Shown piece by piece: positions 33,236 through 42,912 of a stretch of DNA of 64,000 bases. The position numbers and the translations under genes were made by a program. The stretch comes from an uncultured Spartobacteria bacterium (GTDB taxonomy: Bacteria > Verrucomicrobiota > Verrucomicrobiia > Chthoniobacterales > Chthoniobacteraceae): contig CAIRYQ010000068.1 in the NCBI GenBank assembly GCA_903882875.1, forward strand, positions 90,401 to 154,400. Reading direction: 5' to 3'. Within the stretch, counting starts at the first letter, position 1; each line of letters starts with the position of its first letter. The notes beneath the pieces are model-generated. The model was given only the letters and a program-made list of their open reading frames with translations, was not told where the DNA came from and did no database searches.

Positions 33236-36200
33236 ATGTCCAATCCACCCCCATCCCGGATCCCTGTCGGCCACACGGCGGATGTGTTCCGCCTCGTGGT
33301 CGAGGCCACGCCGCACGCCATCGTGCTCGCGGATGCGCACGGGAAAATCGCGGTGGTGAATGCGCGGGCGGAGGCGCTTTTCGGCTACACCCGCGCGGAG
33401 ATGCTGGGGCAGGCCGTCGAGATGCTGGTGCCGGAGCGGTTTCGCGGGGCGCATCGGGATCATCGCGCGGCGTATGCGGAGCATCCCGAAGAACGATGTG
33501 TGGGCAAGGGGCGCGATTTTTTCGCCCTGCGCAAGGATGGCTCGGAGATTCCGGTCGAGATCGGGCTGAACCCGATTGAGTCGCCCGGAGGCCCGTTCAC
33601 GCTGAGCACGATTCTGGACACCACCGAGCGCCTGCAGTCGGAGACAGACATGCACGCCTCGGAGCTGCGCTACCGGCGGCTCTTCGAGTCGGCGAAGGAC
33701 GGCATCCTGATCCTCGATGCGGAGACGGGGATGGTGGTGGATGTGAATCCATTCCTGGAGAAGCTGCTCGGGTTTTCGCACGAACAGATTCTGGGCAAGG
33801 CGATCTGGGAGCTGGGATTTTTCCGGGATGTCGTGGCGAACAAGGAGAAGTTCCCGGAACTGCGGGAGGAGGGATACGTCCGCTACGAGGATCTGCCGCT
33901 GGAAACGAGCGACGGGCGGCGGATCGAGGTGGAGTTCGTGTGCAATGTCTATCGCGTCAATGGCGGCAAGGTGATCCAGTGCAACGTCCGCGACATCACC
34001 GAGCGCAAGCGCGTCGAGAAGATGGTGCAGATTTCCAAGGCGCGCTTTGCGGCGGTCTTCCGGTCGAACCTTGCGGCCATCGGCATCCACACGCTTTCCA
34101 CGGGCCGGGTCATCGAGGTGAACGACCGGCTCTGCGAATTCTCCGGCTACAAGCGGGAGGAGGTGATCGGGAAGACCATCTTCGAGCTGGAGACCTGGGT
34201 GGACGTGGCGCAGCGGGATGCCGTGATGGAGCAGGTGCGCACGAAGGGATTCGCCCGCGACGCGGAAGTCCGCCTGCGCCGCCGGAATGGCGAAGTGCGC
34301 GACGTGCTCCTTTCGCTGGAACTGCTGGATGTGCAAGGCGAGGCGGAGCCGGTGCTGGTGACGATGTTCACCGACCACACGGAGCGCAAACGCGCGGAAA
34401 CCGAACTGGTGGAGTCGAAGCGTTTCCTGCGCTCCACGCTCGACGCGCTCTCCTCGCACATCGCGATCCTGGATGAGCGCGGAACCATCGTCGCAGTCAA
34501 CGCGGCGTGGAGTTGCTTTGCCGACGACAACCATTTCATGGGCGGCAACCACTGCGTGGGCGACAATTACCTGCTGGTCTGCGATTCGGCCACCGGCCGA
34601 TTCTTCGAGGAGGGTGCAGCCGTGGCTGAAGGCATCCGCGCCATCATGGCCGGGCAGCGCGACGAATTTCATCTCGAATACCCCTGCCACGGCCCGGTGG
34701 AGAAGCGGTGGTTCATCGTGCGGGTCACCCGTTTCGATGGCGACGGGCCGGTGCGTGTGGTCGTAGCCCACGAAAACATCACCGAGCGAAAACGCGCCGG
34801 AGACCGCTTCCTCCGGCTGGTCGAATCCAACGCGCAGGGCGTGATATTCTGGAATACGCGCGGCGAGATCACCGGGGCCAACGATGCCTTCCTGCGCCTC
34901 ATGGGATTCACCCGCGCGGATCTGGAGGGCGGGCTCATGAATTGGGTCGCGATGACGCCGCCGGAGTTCGCGGATCGCGACCGGCACTGCCTGGAGGAAA
35001 TCGCCGCGAAGGGAGTCTGCCCGCCGTTTGAGAAGGAATACATCCGCAAGGACGGCACGCGGGTTTCAGTTTTCATCGGCGCGGCGAATTTCGAGGACAG
35101 TCCGGGGGAGGGCGTGTGCTTCGTGATCGATCTCACGGAGAGGAAAAAACTGGAGCAGCAGTTCCTCCGGGCGCAGCGCATGGAGAGCATCGGCACGCTG
35201 GCCGGCGGCATCGCGCATGATCTGAACAACGTGCTTTCGCCGATCATGATGTCGCTCGAAGTCCTGAAGATGCGCTTCCCCGATGCCGAAAGCGGGAACC
35301 TTCTCGACATTCTGAGCACCAGCGTGCAGCGCGGTGCGGACATGGTGCGGCAGGTCCTGTCCTTTGCCCGCGGTGTCGAAGGCAGGCGGATGGAAGTGCA
35401 GATCCGGCACCTCGTGCAGGACATGGAAAAAACCGTGAGGGACACCTTTCTCAAGACCATCGAGATGCGGACGGTTCTCCCGCACGATCTCTGGACGGTG
35501 ATGGGCGATCCCACGCAACTCCACCAGGTGCTGATGAATCTCTGCGTGAACGCGCGCGACGCCATGCCGCACGGCGGCAGGCTGACCATCTCTGCGGAAA
35601 ACCTCATGCTCGATGCGCACTACGCGAGCCTGAACCCCGAGGCCAAGCCAGGGCCTTACGTTTTCATCCAGGTCGAGGACACCGGCAGCGGCATCCCGCC
35701 TGGGATTTTGGAAAAGATATTCGATCCGTTTTTCACCACGAAGGAAGTGGGCAAGGGCACCGGCCTCGGCCTTTCCACCTCGCTTGCGATCATCAAAAGC
35801 CACGGCGGCTTCATGCGCGTTTACAGCGAGATGGGCATCGGCACGAAATTCCACATCAATCTCCCCGCACGAACCGAGGCTTCCGCCGCCGCCGCCACTG
35901 AAATCGCCGCCGAACTTCCGCGCGGCCACGGCGAACTGATCCTCGTCGTGGACGACGAGGCCTCCGTGCGCCAGATCACGCAGCAGACGCTGGAGGCATT
36001 TGGCTACCGGGTCATCATTGCGTCCGACGGCTCGGAAGCCGTGGCCATCTACGCGACCCGCAGAGCCGAAATATCCGTCGTGCTGACAGACATGACGATG
36101 CCCGTGATGGACGGCCTCGCGACCATCCAGGTCCTGAGGAAAATCAATCCCGCGGTGCGCATCATCGCGGCGAGCGGCCTCTCGGCCAACAGCCAGCTTG

Positions 36201-36289
36201 CCGGTTTCGGCGTAAGACACTTTCTGCCCAAGCCCTACACGGCGGAGGCGCTGCTCAAGGTTTTGAGGGAAGTTCTTTCTCCGGAATGA
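33236..36289 (+). CDS. Multi-PAS hybrid sensor histidine kinase with receiver
   Basis: The protein has 1017 residues from ATG 33236; the frame upstream runs through the palindromic repeat. Five PAS domains follow each other in the first ~640 residues (for example IVVNARAEALFGYTRAEMLGQ-type, VVDVNPFLEKLLGFSHEQI, VIEVNDRLCEFSGYKREEV, and ITGANDAFLRLMGFTRADL). The HisKA box is GGIAHDLNNVLSPIMMS, and the HATPase has NLCVNARDAMP, DTGSGIPPG and GTGLGLSTS. A C-terminal receiver has VDDEASVRQ and VLTDMTMPVMDG. There is no membrane segment, so it senses a cytosolic or diffusible signal. No cognate regulator is adjacent. Confidence 0.92.
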   Translation: MSNPPPSRIPVGHTADVFRLVVEATPHAIVLADAHGKIAVVNARAEALFGYTRAEMLGQAVEMLVPERFRGAHRDHRAAYAEHPEERCVGKGRDFFALRKDGSEIPVEIGLNPIESPGGPFTLSTILDTTERLQSETDMHASELRYRRLFESAKDGILILDAETGMVVDVNPFLEKLLGFSHEQILGKAIWELGFFRDVVANKEKFPELREEGYVRYEDLPLETSDGRRIEVEFVCNVYRVNGGKVIQCNVRDITERKRVEKMVQISKARFAAVFRSNLAAIGIHTLSTGRVIEVNDRLCEFSGYKREEVIGKTIFELETWVDVAQRDAVMEQVRTKGFARDAEVRLRRRNGEVRDVLLSLELLDVQGEAEPVLVTMFTDHTERKRAETELVESKRFLRSTLDALSSHIAILDERGTIVAVNAAWSCFADDNHFMGGNHCVGDNYLLVCDSATGRFFEEGAAVAEGIRAIMAGQRDEFHLEYPCHGPVEKRWFIVRVTRFDGDGPVRVVVAHENITERKRAGDRFLRLVESNAQGVIFWNTRGEITGANDAFLRLMGFTRADLEGGLMNWVAMTPPEFADRDRHCLEEIAAKGVCPPFEKEYIRKDGTRVSVFIGAANFEDSPGEGVCFVIDLTERKKLEQQFLRAQRMESIGTLAGGIAHDLNNVLSPIMMSLEVLKMRFPDAESGNLLDILSTSVQRGADMVRQVLSFARGVEGRRMEVQIRHLVQDMEKTVRDTFLKTIEMRTVLPHDLWTVMGDPTQLHQVLMNLCVNARDAMPHGGRLTISAENLMLDAHYASLNPEAKPGPYVFIQVEDTGSGIPPGILEKIFDPFFTTKEVGKGTGLGLSTSLAIIKSHGGFMRVYSEMGIGTKFHINLPARTEASAAAATEIAAELPRGHGELILVVDDEASVRQITQQTLEAFGYRVIIASDGSEAVAIYATRRAEISVVLTDMTMPVMDGLATIQVLRKINPAVRIIAASGLSANSQLAGFGVRHFLPKPYTAEALLKVLREVLSPE

Positions 36290-36435
36290 AATCGCCGGAC
36301 CAACCGCCCGTGGGGCCGCGGCTCAGTGATTGTGCAATTTCGGAACCGAGGGAGCCAAGCGCGACGAGCAGAACAGCAGGGGCGCATCATGCCACCCAAC
36401 TTTTCACGGAAGGAACAGATCGTGGACGGCACGCG

Positions 36436-37140
36436 CTATTCGGGCGGAAGCGCGGGCGGCGGAGGCGGAGGCGGCACGAATTCAGAAGCGATGACGAGGG
36501 TGTTCCTTTTTTTCGTGAACAGCGAAATGATGAGCAGGCCGACGCCCGCGGACAGCATCGCGATCCCGGCGTTCCGCCAGACTTTCGGGTGTGACTGCGT
36601 GAGGTCGAGCGTGTAGCTGAGATTGTTAAAATCACCGCCGGGAGAAAAGTGGACGTTCTTGGCGCTGGCAGGGAGTTTGAAGTGGAACGTCTGGCTGACG
36701 ATTTCGCCGTTGATCCCGTTGGCCGTGCTGAAAATCCAGTCCGTATTTGCGCCAGTCACGAGTTTCATTTCCTTCGGGACATCAACGACGAATTCGCCCG
36801 CATTCCGATAGCGCGCAAATGCCTTCGCCCGGACTTTGTTCAGCGCCTTCCGCTGCGCGTCGTCCCTTTCCATGCTGAAATTGTCGAGGACTGCCGCGGC
36901 CATCGAATAGCGCAGGTCGCGCAGCACGAGATCCTGGTGGTTTCCGTAATTCTCCTTCCAGGCGGCCCATTGGCTGGCGCTGTGCTGGAAGCTGACCTCG
37001 ACCGCCGCATCGCCGCGCTCATCAATGTTGTAAACCCAGTTGGAAGTGCGGCTGACGGACTCGGTCTCTTGCGCAGGAGCGGGTGTCAGCGCGGCAAAGA
37101 GGACGAGGACCGGTGCGAAAATAGGGAGCCTGATTTTCAT
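36436..37140 (-). CDS. Secreted, membrane-anchored protein of unknown function
   Basis: The protein has 234 residues from ATG 37140. A signal peptide (PIFAPVLVLFAALTPAPAQ) leads a beta-rich exported domain (WVYNIDERGDAAVEVSFQHS...SYTLDLTQSHPKVW). A single membrane segment follows (NAGIAMLSAGVGLLIISLFT), then a basic turn and a cytosolic proline run (PPPPPPPALPPE). It is 31 bases downstream of the transglutaminase-like gene on the same strand. The two are probably cotranscribed and may form an envelope complex. I do not recognise the family. Confidence 0.7.
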   Translation of the reverse strand: MKIRLPIFAPVLVLFAALTPAPAQETESVSRTSNWVYNIDERGDAAVEVSFQHSASQWAAWKENYGNHQDLVLRDLRYSMAAAVLDNFSMERDDAQRKALNKVRAKAFARYRNAGEFVVDVPKEMKLVTGANTDWIFSTANGINGEIVSQTFHFKLPASAKNVHFSPGGDFNNLSYTLDLTQSHPKVWRNAGIAMLSAGVGLLIISLFTKKRNTLVIASEFVPPPPPPPALPPE

Positions 37141-37171
37141 GATGGAAAATTTTTTCGGTTTGAAAATGCGC

Positions 37172-38887
37172 TTACTGACCGTTTCCGAGGCGCGCATATT
37201 GGATCAGCGTCTGCATGGTTTCCAGGTTGCGCTTAAATGCTTGCTGGGGCGAGCCGATGAACACTCCGACCACGCCTTTTGGCGTGGGCTGGAACATTCC
37301 CACCCACATGTGGGTGCCGTTCCTCGAACTCGTGGTGCCCGTGTAAATGACGCCGGTGCCCTTTTGCTGCGTCGTCGCCACTTTCACTTTCGCTCCGTTG
37401 GCCGCAGTCACATTGCGCTGCGCGGTCTGCATCGCATCGTGTGCAGTCTGCAGCTGTGGAAAATGGAAGATGTTCACCGCGACAAAGGACTTCGGATCCT
37501 CGGCGGTGAGGATCATCCCGGCAATGCCCGGGTTTTCCAGCCGCGCCCAATAGGACGGAATGGCGACAGAGACCATGCCGCCCGCACCGAACCAACGCAT
37601 GAAACCCTGCGGCAACACTTGATCGCCGCCAGGGTTCACAGGGACGATTTTCGCATTTTCGCTCCCGTTCACCTCTCCACCCGCATCCGCATTCTTGGTC
37701 ACGTTTCCGTTTCCGGCCGGGTTCGTATTTCCACCGGCAGTTCTCTTCGCAAGGATGTCCTTGATCTTGTCAATCTCGACGCTCGGCAATTCCGGAGGGC
37801 GGAAGCCTTCCGCCTGATGCTGCTGGATGTTCAGCCAGATTTGGTACTTCTGATCCCGCAGATCCTGCTGAGCCATCTTTACCGCATCCTCGAATGCCAC
37901 GCGGCTCGTTTTGCCCACGGCCATCGGCGTGATGGCCGTGCATTCGATCGCGAAGAAATCCGACTGGCCGGTGCCGAACCAAACGAGCGTGAATGCGTGG
38001 CCGGGCCGGAACACCACCGTGGTGCGCAGGCCGAAGTGCTCCATCACCGAGGACCAAAGCAGCGCGAGTTCCACGCACAATCCCTGATTGGTGATGATGA
38101 CATCGCGGGGCATGCGCACCGTCTGCACGATCGTGCGGACATCCCCCAGCGTGGCCGGCACGCCCTGATCGCTCGTGTAGCGCATGTTCGTGTCGCACAT
38201 GTAGTCGTAGAGCGCCTTCATGATGCGCCAGACTTCCTGCGAACCTCCCACGATACCCGCGGTGGTTCCGCCAGTGCGTTGTGTGATCACCGCGCAAAAT
38301 TCCTTCACGACGGGATCGTTTGGCGTGACCATCGCCGTGATGAAAGGCGTGGCGGCGAAAACATCATACCACGTCAGGATTTCGTTCTTCGGGAGATCCG
38401 TGTATTCGACTTCGTTCACGCCGCGCAGTTCGATGTTGGAACGCAGGATTTCCTCCCGTTGCTCGCCGAGCTTGTCCATCCAGCGGACCTTGGTTTCGAG
38501 GGTTGCCGTGGTCTGGTTGGTGAGTTGCGTCACCTTCGCCGGCAGTTGCGGGTAGAAAAGTTTCACCACGGTCTGTCCCGGCGGGATCTCGGCGTGCGTC
38601 TCCTCCGTCGTCCACGGGACGTAGTCGGGAATCTGATAGCTGATGGAAAAATTGCGGACCATCCCCTGGCCGTCGTTGTGGAAGACGATCTTGCTGACAA
38701 AGTTCCGTCCGTTTTGTGCGGAGGGATTGCCATAGACCTTGTAGGCAAAAGTCATCAGCGATTTTTTCACCACGGGTGCGTCCCAGTGGAGCGCGCCCGG
38801 CTCCTGCGGGCGGAAGTGGTAGAATGCCAGGCTCCCCAAACCGAGAAGGCAAAGCAGGACAGCAGTAAGACGGATGATCTTATTCAT
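37172..38887 (-). CDS. Transglutaminase-like domain protein, membrane anchored
   Basis: The protein has 571 residues from ATG 38887. An N-terminal membrane segment (IIRLTAVLLCLLGLGSLAFY) anchors it. A beta-rich N-terminal half is followed by a transglutaminase-like core: catalytic Cys271 in NQGLCVELALLWSS and His297 in RPGHAFTLVWF, with an acidic residue expected about 15-25 residues on. The C-terminal ~150 residues form a separate domain (VAIPSYWARLENPGIAGMILTAEDPKSFVAVNIFHF) like those found in bacterial lipoproteins. An Asn/Gly-rich linker (about 400-440) joins them. It may be a periplasmic protease or crosslinking enzyme. It is followed by the secreted protein at 36436. Confidence 0.8.
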   Translation of the reverse strand: MNKIIRLTAVLLCLLGLGSLAFYHFRPQEPGALHWDAPVVKKSLMTFAYKVYGNPSAQNGRNFVSKIVFHNDGQGMVRNFSISYQIPDYVPWTTEETHAEIPPGQTVVKLFYPQLPAKVTQLTNQTTATLETKVRWMDKLGEQREEILRSNIELRGVNEVEYTDLPKNEILTWYDVFAATPFITAMVTPNDPVVKEFCAVITQRTGGTTAGIVGGSQEVWRIMKALYDYMCDTNMRYTSDQGVPATLGDVRTIVQTVRMPRDVIITNQGLCVELALLWSSVMEHFGLRTTVVFRPGHAFTLVWFGTGQSDFFAIECTAITPMAVGKTSRVAFEDAVKMAQQDLRDQKYQIWLNIQQHQAEGFRPPELPSVEIDKIKDILAKRTAGGNTNPAGNGNVTKNADAGGEVNGSENAKIVPVNPGGDQVLPQGFMRWFGAGGMVSVAIPSYWARLENPGIAGMILTAEDPKSFVAVNIFHFPQLQTAHDAMQTAQRNVTAANGAKVKVATTQQKGTGVIYTGTTSSRNGTHMWVGMFQPTPKGVVGVFIGSPQQAFKRNLETMQTLIQYARLGNGQ

Positions 38888-39409
38888 ATGCACAGAAAGG
38901 TCGGAAAATAAGTGCGCGCTCGGACTTCGGCACACTGGCAGCAAACGAACCGGCAGGCGAGCTTTTTTGCGGAACAAAATAAAACCCCGACGGCGGTTTG
39001 ATTGCCGTCCTTGCGCGGCAGGAGCATCGAAGCCCCGGAAGGGCCTTCCCGGACGGATGTCCGCGGCCCGCAGATGCTCCATTGCCATTGATGTCCGCGG
39101 TGCTCCAAACGGCAAACATCCCCACCCTCAATCCCGACTGAGGCTACCGATCAGATCACCTTAAAAAACGCTTCAAAAAGGTGCTTGGCAAAGCGGGGCG
39201 GAAGAGGATGCTCGAAGGCAACGATTGAGCATGTGAATTTCGCCGCAACCGAATCCCAACCCCGGAAATGTGCTTCCCGGAGCCGTACCAGAAACCCCGT
39301 TCACCTTTCCTTCATGCATCGTGCTCCGGGAGTTCCCGCTCCCCAAAGCAATCCCTGTGCTTGCAGCCCATGTCGCGTCGTGGCGTGAAAGTAATTTCCT
39401 CACGCTTGC
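38888..39409. other. 522-bp non-coding gap
   Basis: No convincing gene, tRNA or repeat is visible. The gap separates the minus-strand transglutaminase gene and the plus-strand membrane gene, so it should hold both promoters. Base composition falls from the GC-rich chromosome average towards the lower GC of the accessory region. Confidence 0.5.
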
Positions 39410-39955
39410 ATGGCCAGTAAGATGATCAAATCAATGTCCAAATGGACGTGGCGTCTCGTCATGATCCTTCTGCTGGCCGCCTCGATCTGGGTTTTCGTGA
39501 TTTGGATGATGAGCTATTTTCAGGCGGAATGGTATCAAAGCCAGGCAAGTTACGAGAAGCCTTGGCGGCCTGGGGCTGCCATTCGAGGGTATACCTATTC
39601 GTTCGATTCCGGCGGAGTGTGCTTTGAAAGGATCCGGTGGGATCTTCCGACCCCGATGACCGATGCCGAATTGGACGCCGCCACGGTTCATGATGCTTAC
39701 GCAGGCAAGGGAAAACCGTCCGGTTATCCGAAAGGTCACCAATTCCAAAGCGGCTACCCTCTTCATGTGAATTGGCTCGGCTTTGGATATCTGAAACTGC
39801 CGCCTGAACCCGACCACGATACGCTCACCCGGACGTTCACGATTTTCCCGTTCTGGGCCGTTGTCGCGGCTCTGGGGCTGCTGCCCGGAATGTGGCTAGC
39901 GGTGAAGCTCTTCCAATTTGCTCGACGCAAGGGACGCGACAAGGTGCCCCAATAA
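39410..39955 (+). CDS. Membrane protein of unknown function
   Basis: The protein has 181 residues; ATGs at 39422 and 39434 are alternative starts. It has an N-terminal membrane segment (LVMILLLAASIWVFVIWMMSYF), a Tyr/Gly-rich exported region (PWRPGAAIRGYTYSFDSGGVCFERI) and a C-terminal membrane segment (FPFWAVVAALGLLPGMWLAVKLF). Base and codon use are less GC-biased than in its neighbours. This suggests the left edge of the accessory region lies near here. I do not recognise the family. Confidence 0.75.
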   Translation: MASKMIKSMSKWTWRLVMILLLAASIWVFVIWMMSYFQAEWYQSQASYEKPWRPGAAIRGYTYSFDSGGVCFERIRWDLPTPMTDAELDAATVHDAYAGKGKPSGYPKGHQFQSGYPLHVNWLGFGYLKLPPEPDHDTLTRTFTIFPFWAVVAALGLLPGMWLAVKLFQFARRKGRDKVPQ

Positions 39956-40155
39956 AGCCACCTCACCCCCCGAGAATGAAACCTCCGCAAAAAGCCGGGC
40001 ACCCTAAGTCATCTCATGAATACCGCGACTACCATTTTGCCTGTGTTTGGATCAACCCGCGTCGTGCAAGGACAACCGTTTTCTGAATGCCAAAGCTGCG
40101 AAGCTAAGCGGCTGACCACTTATGAGATGACTTCTAATTCAAAGCTGAAGAAAGA

Positions 40156-42108
40156 ATGATAACCACCGGAAATTTTCAGAACGGCGCTATTGCCATGATC
40201 CTTTTTGGCTTGTCGCCATTACTGTCCTTGCCTTCCAAAGCGGAGCCGCCGGACGATCGGAATTTCGCCGCGCTTCAGGCTGAGGCGCAAAAGACCTTTC
40301 GTGAGAACGTCAACCCTTTCATCACGACCTACTGCATGGACTGTCACGGGAATAAGAAGCGCAAGGGCGGCTTTAATTTCCAACCGGCGCTCAAGAAACC
40401 CGGCGGCCCTGAATCCAACCGACTGTGGCGGCAGGCGCTCGTCAACGTGAAGGCGCACGACATGCCGCCGGACGATGCGGACAAGCAGCCGACGGATGCG
40501 GAGCGGCAGATTTTCGTGGACTGGATTCCCAAGGCGAAATTTCTCAGCCCGAAGGATCCGGGGCCTTTTGTGATCCGACGGCTGACCAAGATCGAGTATG
40601 GCAATACCCTGCATGATCTCATGGGTGTGGATCCGGCGGTCGCCAATGAGCTGCCCGATGAGGTATTCGGCGCGGGATATCTGAATACGCTATCTTCCCT
40701 CCAGTCGGAGCAATATCTCGGAATCGCCAATGCGGTGCTGGATCAGATACTGCCACTTAGCAGTGCTTCGCCGACAAAGATGCAAAAGCGTCTCTTCGGT
40801 GAACCGCCAAAGCCGGGGAGCGATGTTCGCGCGGCGGCGAGAGCTGTCGCCCTCTCACTTGCCCGGAACGCCTATCGCCGGCCCCCGTCGGAGGCGGAGC
40901 TGGATGTCCTTTTGGGAGTATTCGATCTGGCAAGGCAAAACAAACTCGCCTACCCGGCGGCCCTGCGCCTGATGCTGAAGGCGATCCTGGTTTCTCCCCA
41001 ATTCCTGTTCATCACGCCAGCCAGGGAGGCTGAAACCGGTCATGCTATTACTCCCCTGGATGACTATCAACTCGCTTCCCGGCTGTCCTATCTGTTATGG
41101 GCAACCATGCCCGATGCCGAGCTATCAGCATTGGCAGATAGCGGCAAGCTCCACGAGCCCGCGGTTCTTAGGGCGCAGGTGAGCCGTCTGCTCGCGGACA
41201 AACGGTCGCGCGCGCTCTTCGATGGCTTCGGCGCGCAGTGGCTGGGACTGGGGGACTTGAAGAACAAGACCTTCGACACCGCCAAATTCCCGCAAATGAC
41301 GAAGGAAATGCGCGCCGTGATGGTGGACGAGGCGCGGCTGTTCTTTGAAAGCATCGTGTGCGATAACCGCAGTGTCGTTAGTCTCGTGGACAGCGATTAC
41401 ACATTCCTGAACGGCACGCTCGCCACTGTCTATGGCATGGAAAAAGCCGTCACCGGCCCGGCAATGCGAAAGGTGAAGCTGACGGATGCCAACCGCGGCG
41501 GCATCCTCGGGATGCCCGGCATCCTCGCAGTCACCTCCTTTCCCAACCGCACCAGCGCCGTGAAACGCGGCGTGTGGGTGCTCGAACAAGTCCTCGGCGA
41601 ACACGTCCCGCCCGCCCCGCCAAACGTCCCGGCCCTGGAAAAACAGGACCAGAAAAAAGTCGCCAATCTCACGCTGCGCCAGCGCACCGAACTGCACCGC
41701 ACGAACGCCGTCTGCGCGAACTGCCACAAGATTCTCGACCCGATCGGCTTCGGCCTGGAGAATTTCGACGCCATCGGCCGCTGGCGCGACAAGGACGACT
41801 CCGGCGGGGCGATTGACGCCGCAGGCGAACTCCCCGGCGGCAAACATTTCTCCACTCCCAAGGAACTCAAAGCCATCATCGCCGCCCGCAAGGACGAACT
41901 CGCGCGCAACCTCACGGAAAAGCTCCTCGCCTACGCCCTCTGCCGCCAGCTCGAAGGCTACGACGGAATCGTCGTGGATCGCCTGATGGAAACCCTCGCC
42001 AAGGACGGCTACCGCATGCAGGCGCTCATCGTCGAAGTCGTGACGAGCTATCCTTTCATGAATCACCGCATCCAGGAGCCCGTCATTGCGACGGGCAAGG
42101 AAAAGTAG
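40156..42108 (+). CDS. DUF1592/DUF1588/DUF1585 cytochrome-c-like protein (orphan)
   Basis: The protein has 650 residues. A signal peptide is present ([20 protein letters not shown]). The haem motif is [17 protein letters not shown]1587 is [22 protein letters not shown]1592 is [18 protein letters not shown], and DUF1588 has the second haem [22 protein letters not shown]. The C-terminus is DUF1585 ([14 protein letters not shown]). It is the shorter form without the central carbohydrate-binding insert of the gene at 23284. The usual neighbour, a DUF1552 protein, is missing; after the stop the DNA is made of repeats. A short inverted repeat (AGTCATCTCAT and ATGAGATGACT) flanks 40007-40132 upstream. 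Confidence 0.9.
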   Translation: MITTGNFQNGAIAMILFGLSPLLSLPSKAEPPDDRNFAALQAEAQKTFRENVNPFITTYCMDCHGNKKRKGGFNFQPALKKPGGPESNRLWRQALVNVKAHDMPPDDADKQPTDAERQIFVDWIPKAKFLSPKDPGPFVIRRLTKIEYGNTLHDLMGVDPAVANELPDEVFGAGYLNTLSSLQSEQYLGIANAVLDQILPLSSASPTKMQKRLFGEPPKPGSDVRAAARAVALSLARNAYRRPPSEAELDVLLGVFDLARQNKLAYPAALRLMLKAILVSPQFLFITPAREAETGHAITPLDDYQLASRLSYLLWATMPDAELSALADSGKLHEPAVLRAQVSRLLADKRSRALFDGFGAQWLGLGDLKNKTFDTAKFPQMTKEMRAVMVDEARLFFESIVCDNRSVVSLVDSDYTFLNGTLATVYGMEKAVTGPAMRKVKLTDANRGGILGMPGILAVTSFPNRTSAVKRGVWVLEQVLGEHVPPAPPNVPALEKQDQKKVANLTLRQRTELHRTNAVCANCHKILDPIGFGLENFDAIGRWRDKDDSGGAIDAAGELPGGKHFSTPKELKAIIAARKDELARNLTEKLLAYALCRQLEGYDGIVVDRLMETLAKDGYRMQALIVEVVTSYPFMNHRIQEPVIATGKEK

Positions 42109-42177
42109 CTGCCAGGCAGAACCGATGGGACGGCAATCGGGCACGCCTATCCGGTGTGTGGACAAAGTGCATCGGAC

Positions 42178-42318
42178 AATAGCCCGGCGATTCATCGCTG
42201 GGCTTGCGGAGTGACACGGATAAAGTCCCATACGGGACGACAGAGCCGCTCCTTCCGTCCCTGCGCGACTTCATTTCGCCGAGGAGTCGCATTCCCGGCG
42301 GTGAATAGCCGGGCTGTT
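42178..42318. repeat. Palindromic element related to the one at 46805
   Basis: It begins AATAGCCCGGCGATTCATCGCTGGG and ends CCCGGCGGTGAATAGCCGGGCTGTT, inverted to each other. The start is almost identical to the left part of the 46805-46961 element. It lies just after the orphan DUF1592 gene. No coding capacity is evident in it. Confidence 0.65.
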
Positions 42319-42379
42319 TTCGCCATGATTTCCCGCAGCGTCGCCAGCCGACCGGATAGGGAGGCAGTATCCCAATTTG

Positions 42380-42469
42380 AATTTGGAAGCCATGAAGCCA
42401 TGAAAAACACACGCATCTCCCTCGTTCCTCGGGTTGCTTTTCCTTTCTTGGCTTCCTGGCTTCCAAATT
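42380..42469. repeat. Inverted repeat related to the element inside the DUF1549 gene
   Basis: Arms AATTTGGAAGCCA and TGGCTTCCAAATT bracket 64 bases that contain further GGAAGCC/GGCTTCC-type units. The same GAAGCCAGGAA/GGCTTC motif is found in frame in the coding sequence at 17140-17198, so the element family is dispersed. Confidence 0.65.
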
Positions 42470-42492
42470 AGGGCACTACCGATAGGGTGGAT

Positions 42493-42912
42493 GCGCCCAT
42501 CCCGACCGCCCGCGCGTGCCGGAATCACCGCGCCGCATCCCTGCTCCCCGTCCGCGCGTCCATCCCGGCGGATGGCGCGTGCCTTCCGGACTTCCCCGCC
42601 TGCCTCCCACAGCCCGTCGCATCCCTGCGGTCTCCTGCGGCGTCCGTTCGGCGCCCCGTCGCATCCCTACGAAGTCTTCCCGTATCCCTCCGGCAACTCA
42701 AAGTATCCCTCCGGCAAGCCGCCGTATCCCTACGGCGGTTCGGCGTATTCCTCCTTTTCGTAAAAGTAGGCCTTACGCACGGCTTGCGCAGCCCTGCACG
42801 AGCTTCACGGAGCCCTACGCGAGCTTAGCGGAGGCCTCCGCAAGCCCTCGGGAGGCCTGCGAACGTCCAAAGTAGGCCTCCGCAAACCCCGCGTATCCCT
42901 ACGCCGACCTTT
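42493..42912. repeat. Degenerate 21-bp tandem array, about 20 units
   Basis: Units of exactly 21 bases keep phase over about 420 bp, for example GTATCCCTCCGGCAACTCAAA and GTATCCCTCCGGCAAGCCGCC at 42682 and 42703. The conserved part is (G)(T/C)ATCCCT(A/C/G)CGG, drifting to GGAGGCCTCCGCAAG-type in the 3' half. The 5' half is more GC-rich. The array is not a CRISPR: there are no unique spacers. It shares period and core with the alaS array. Confidence 0.85.
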
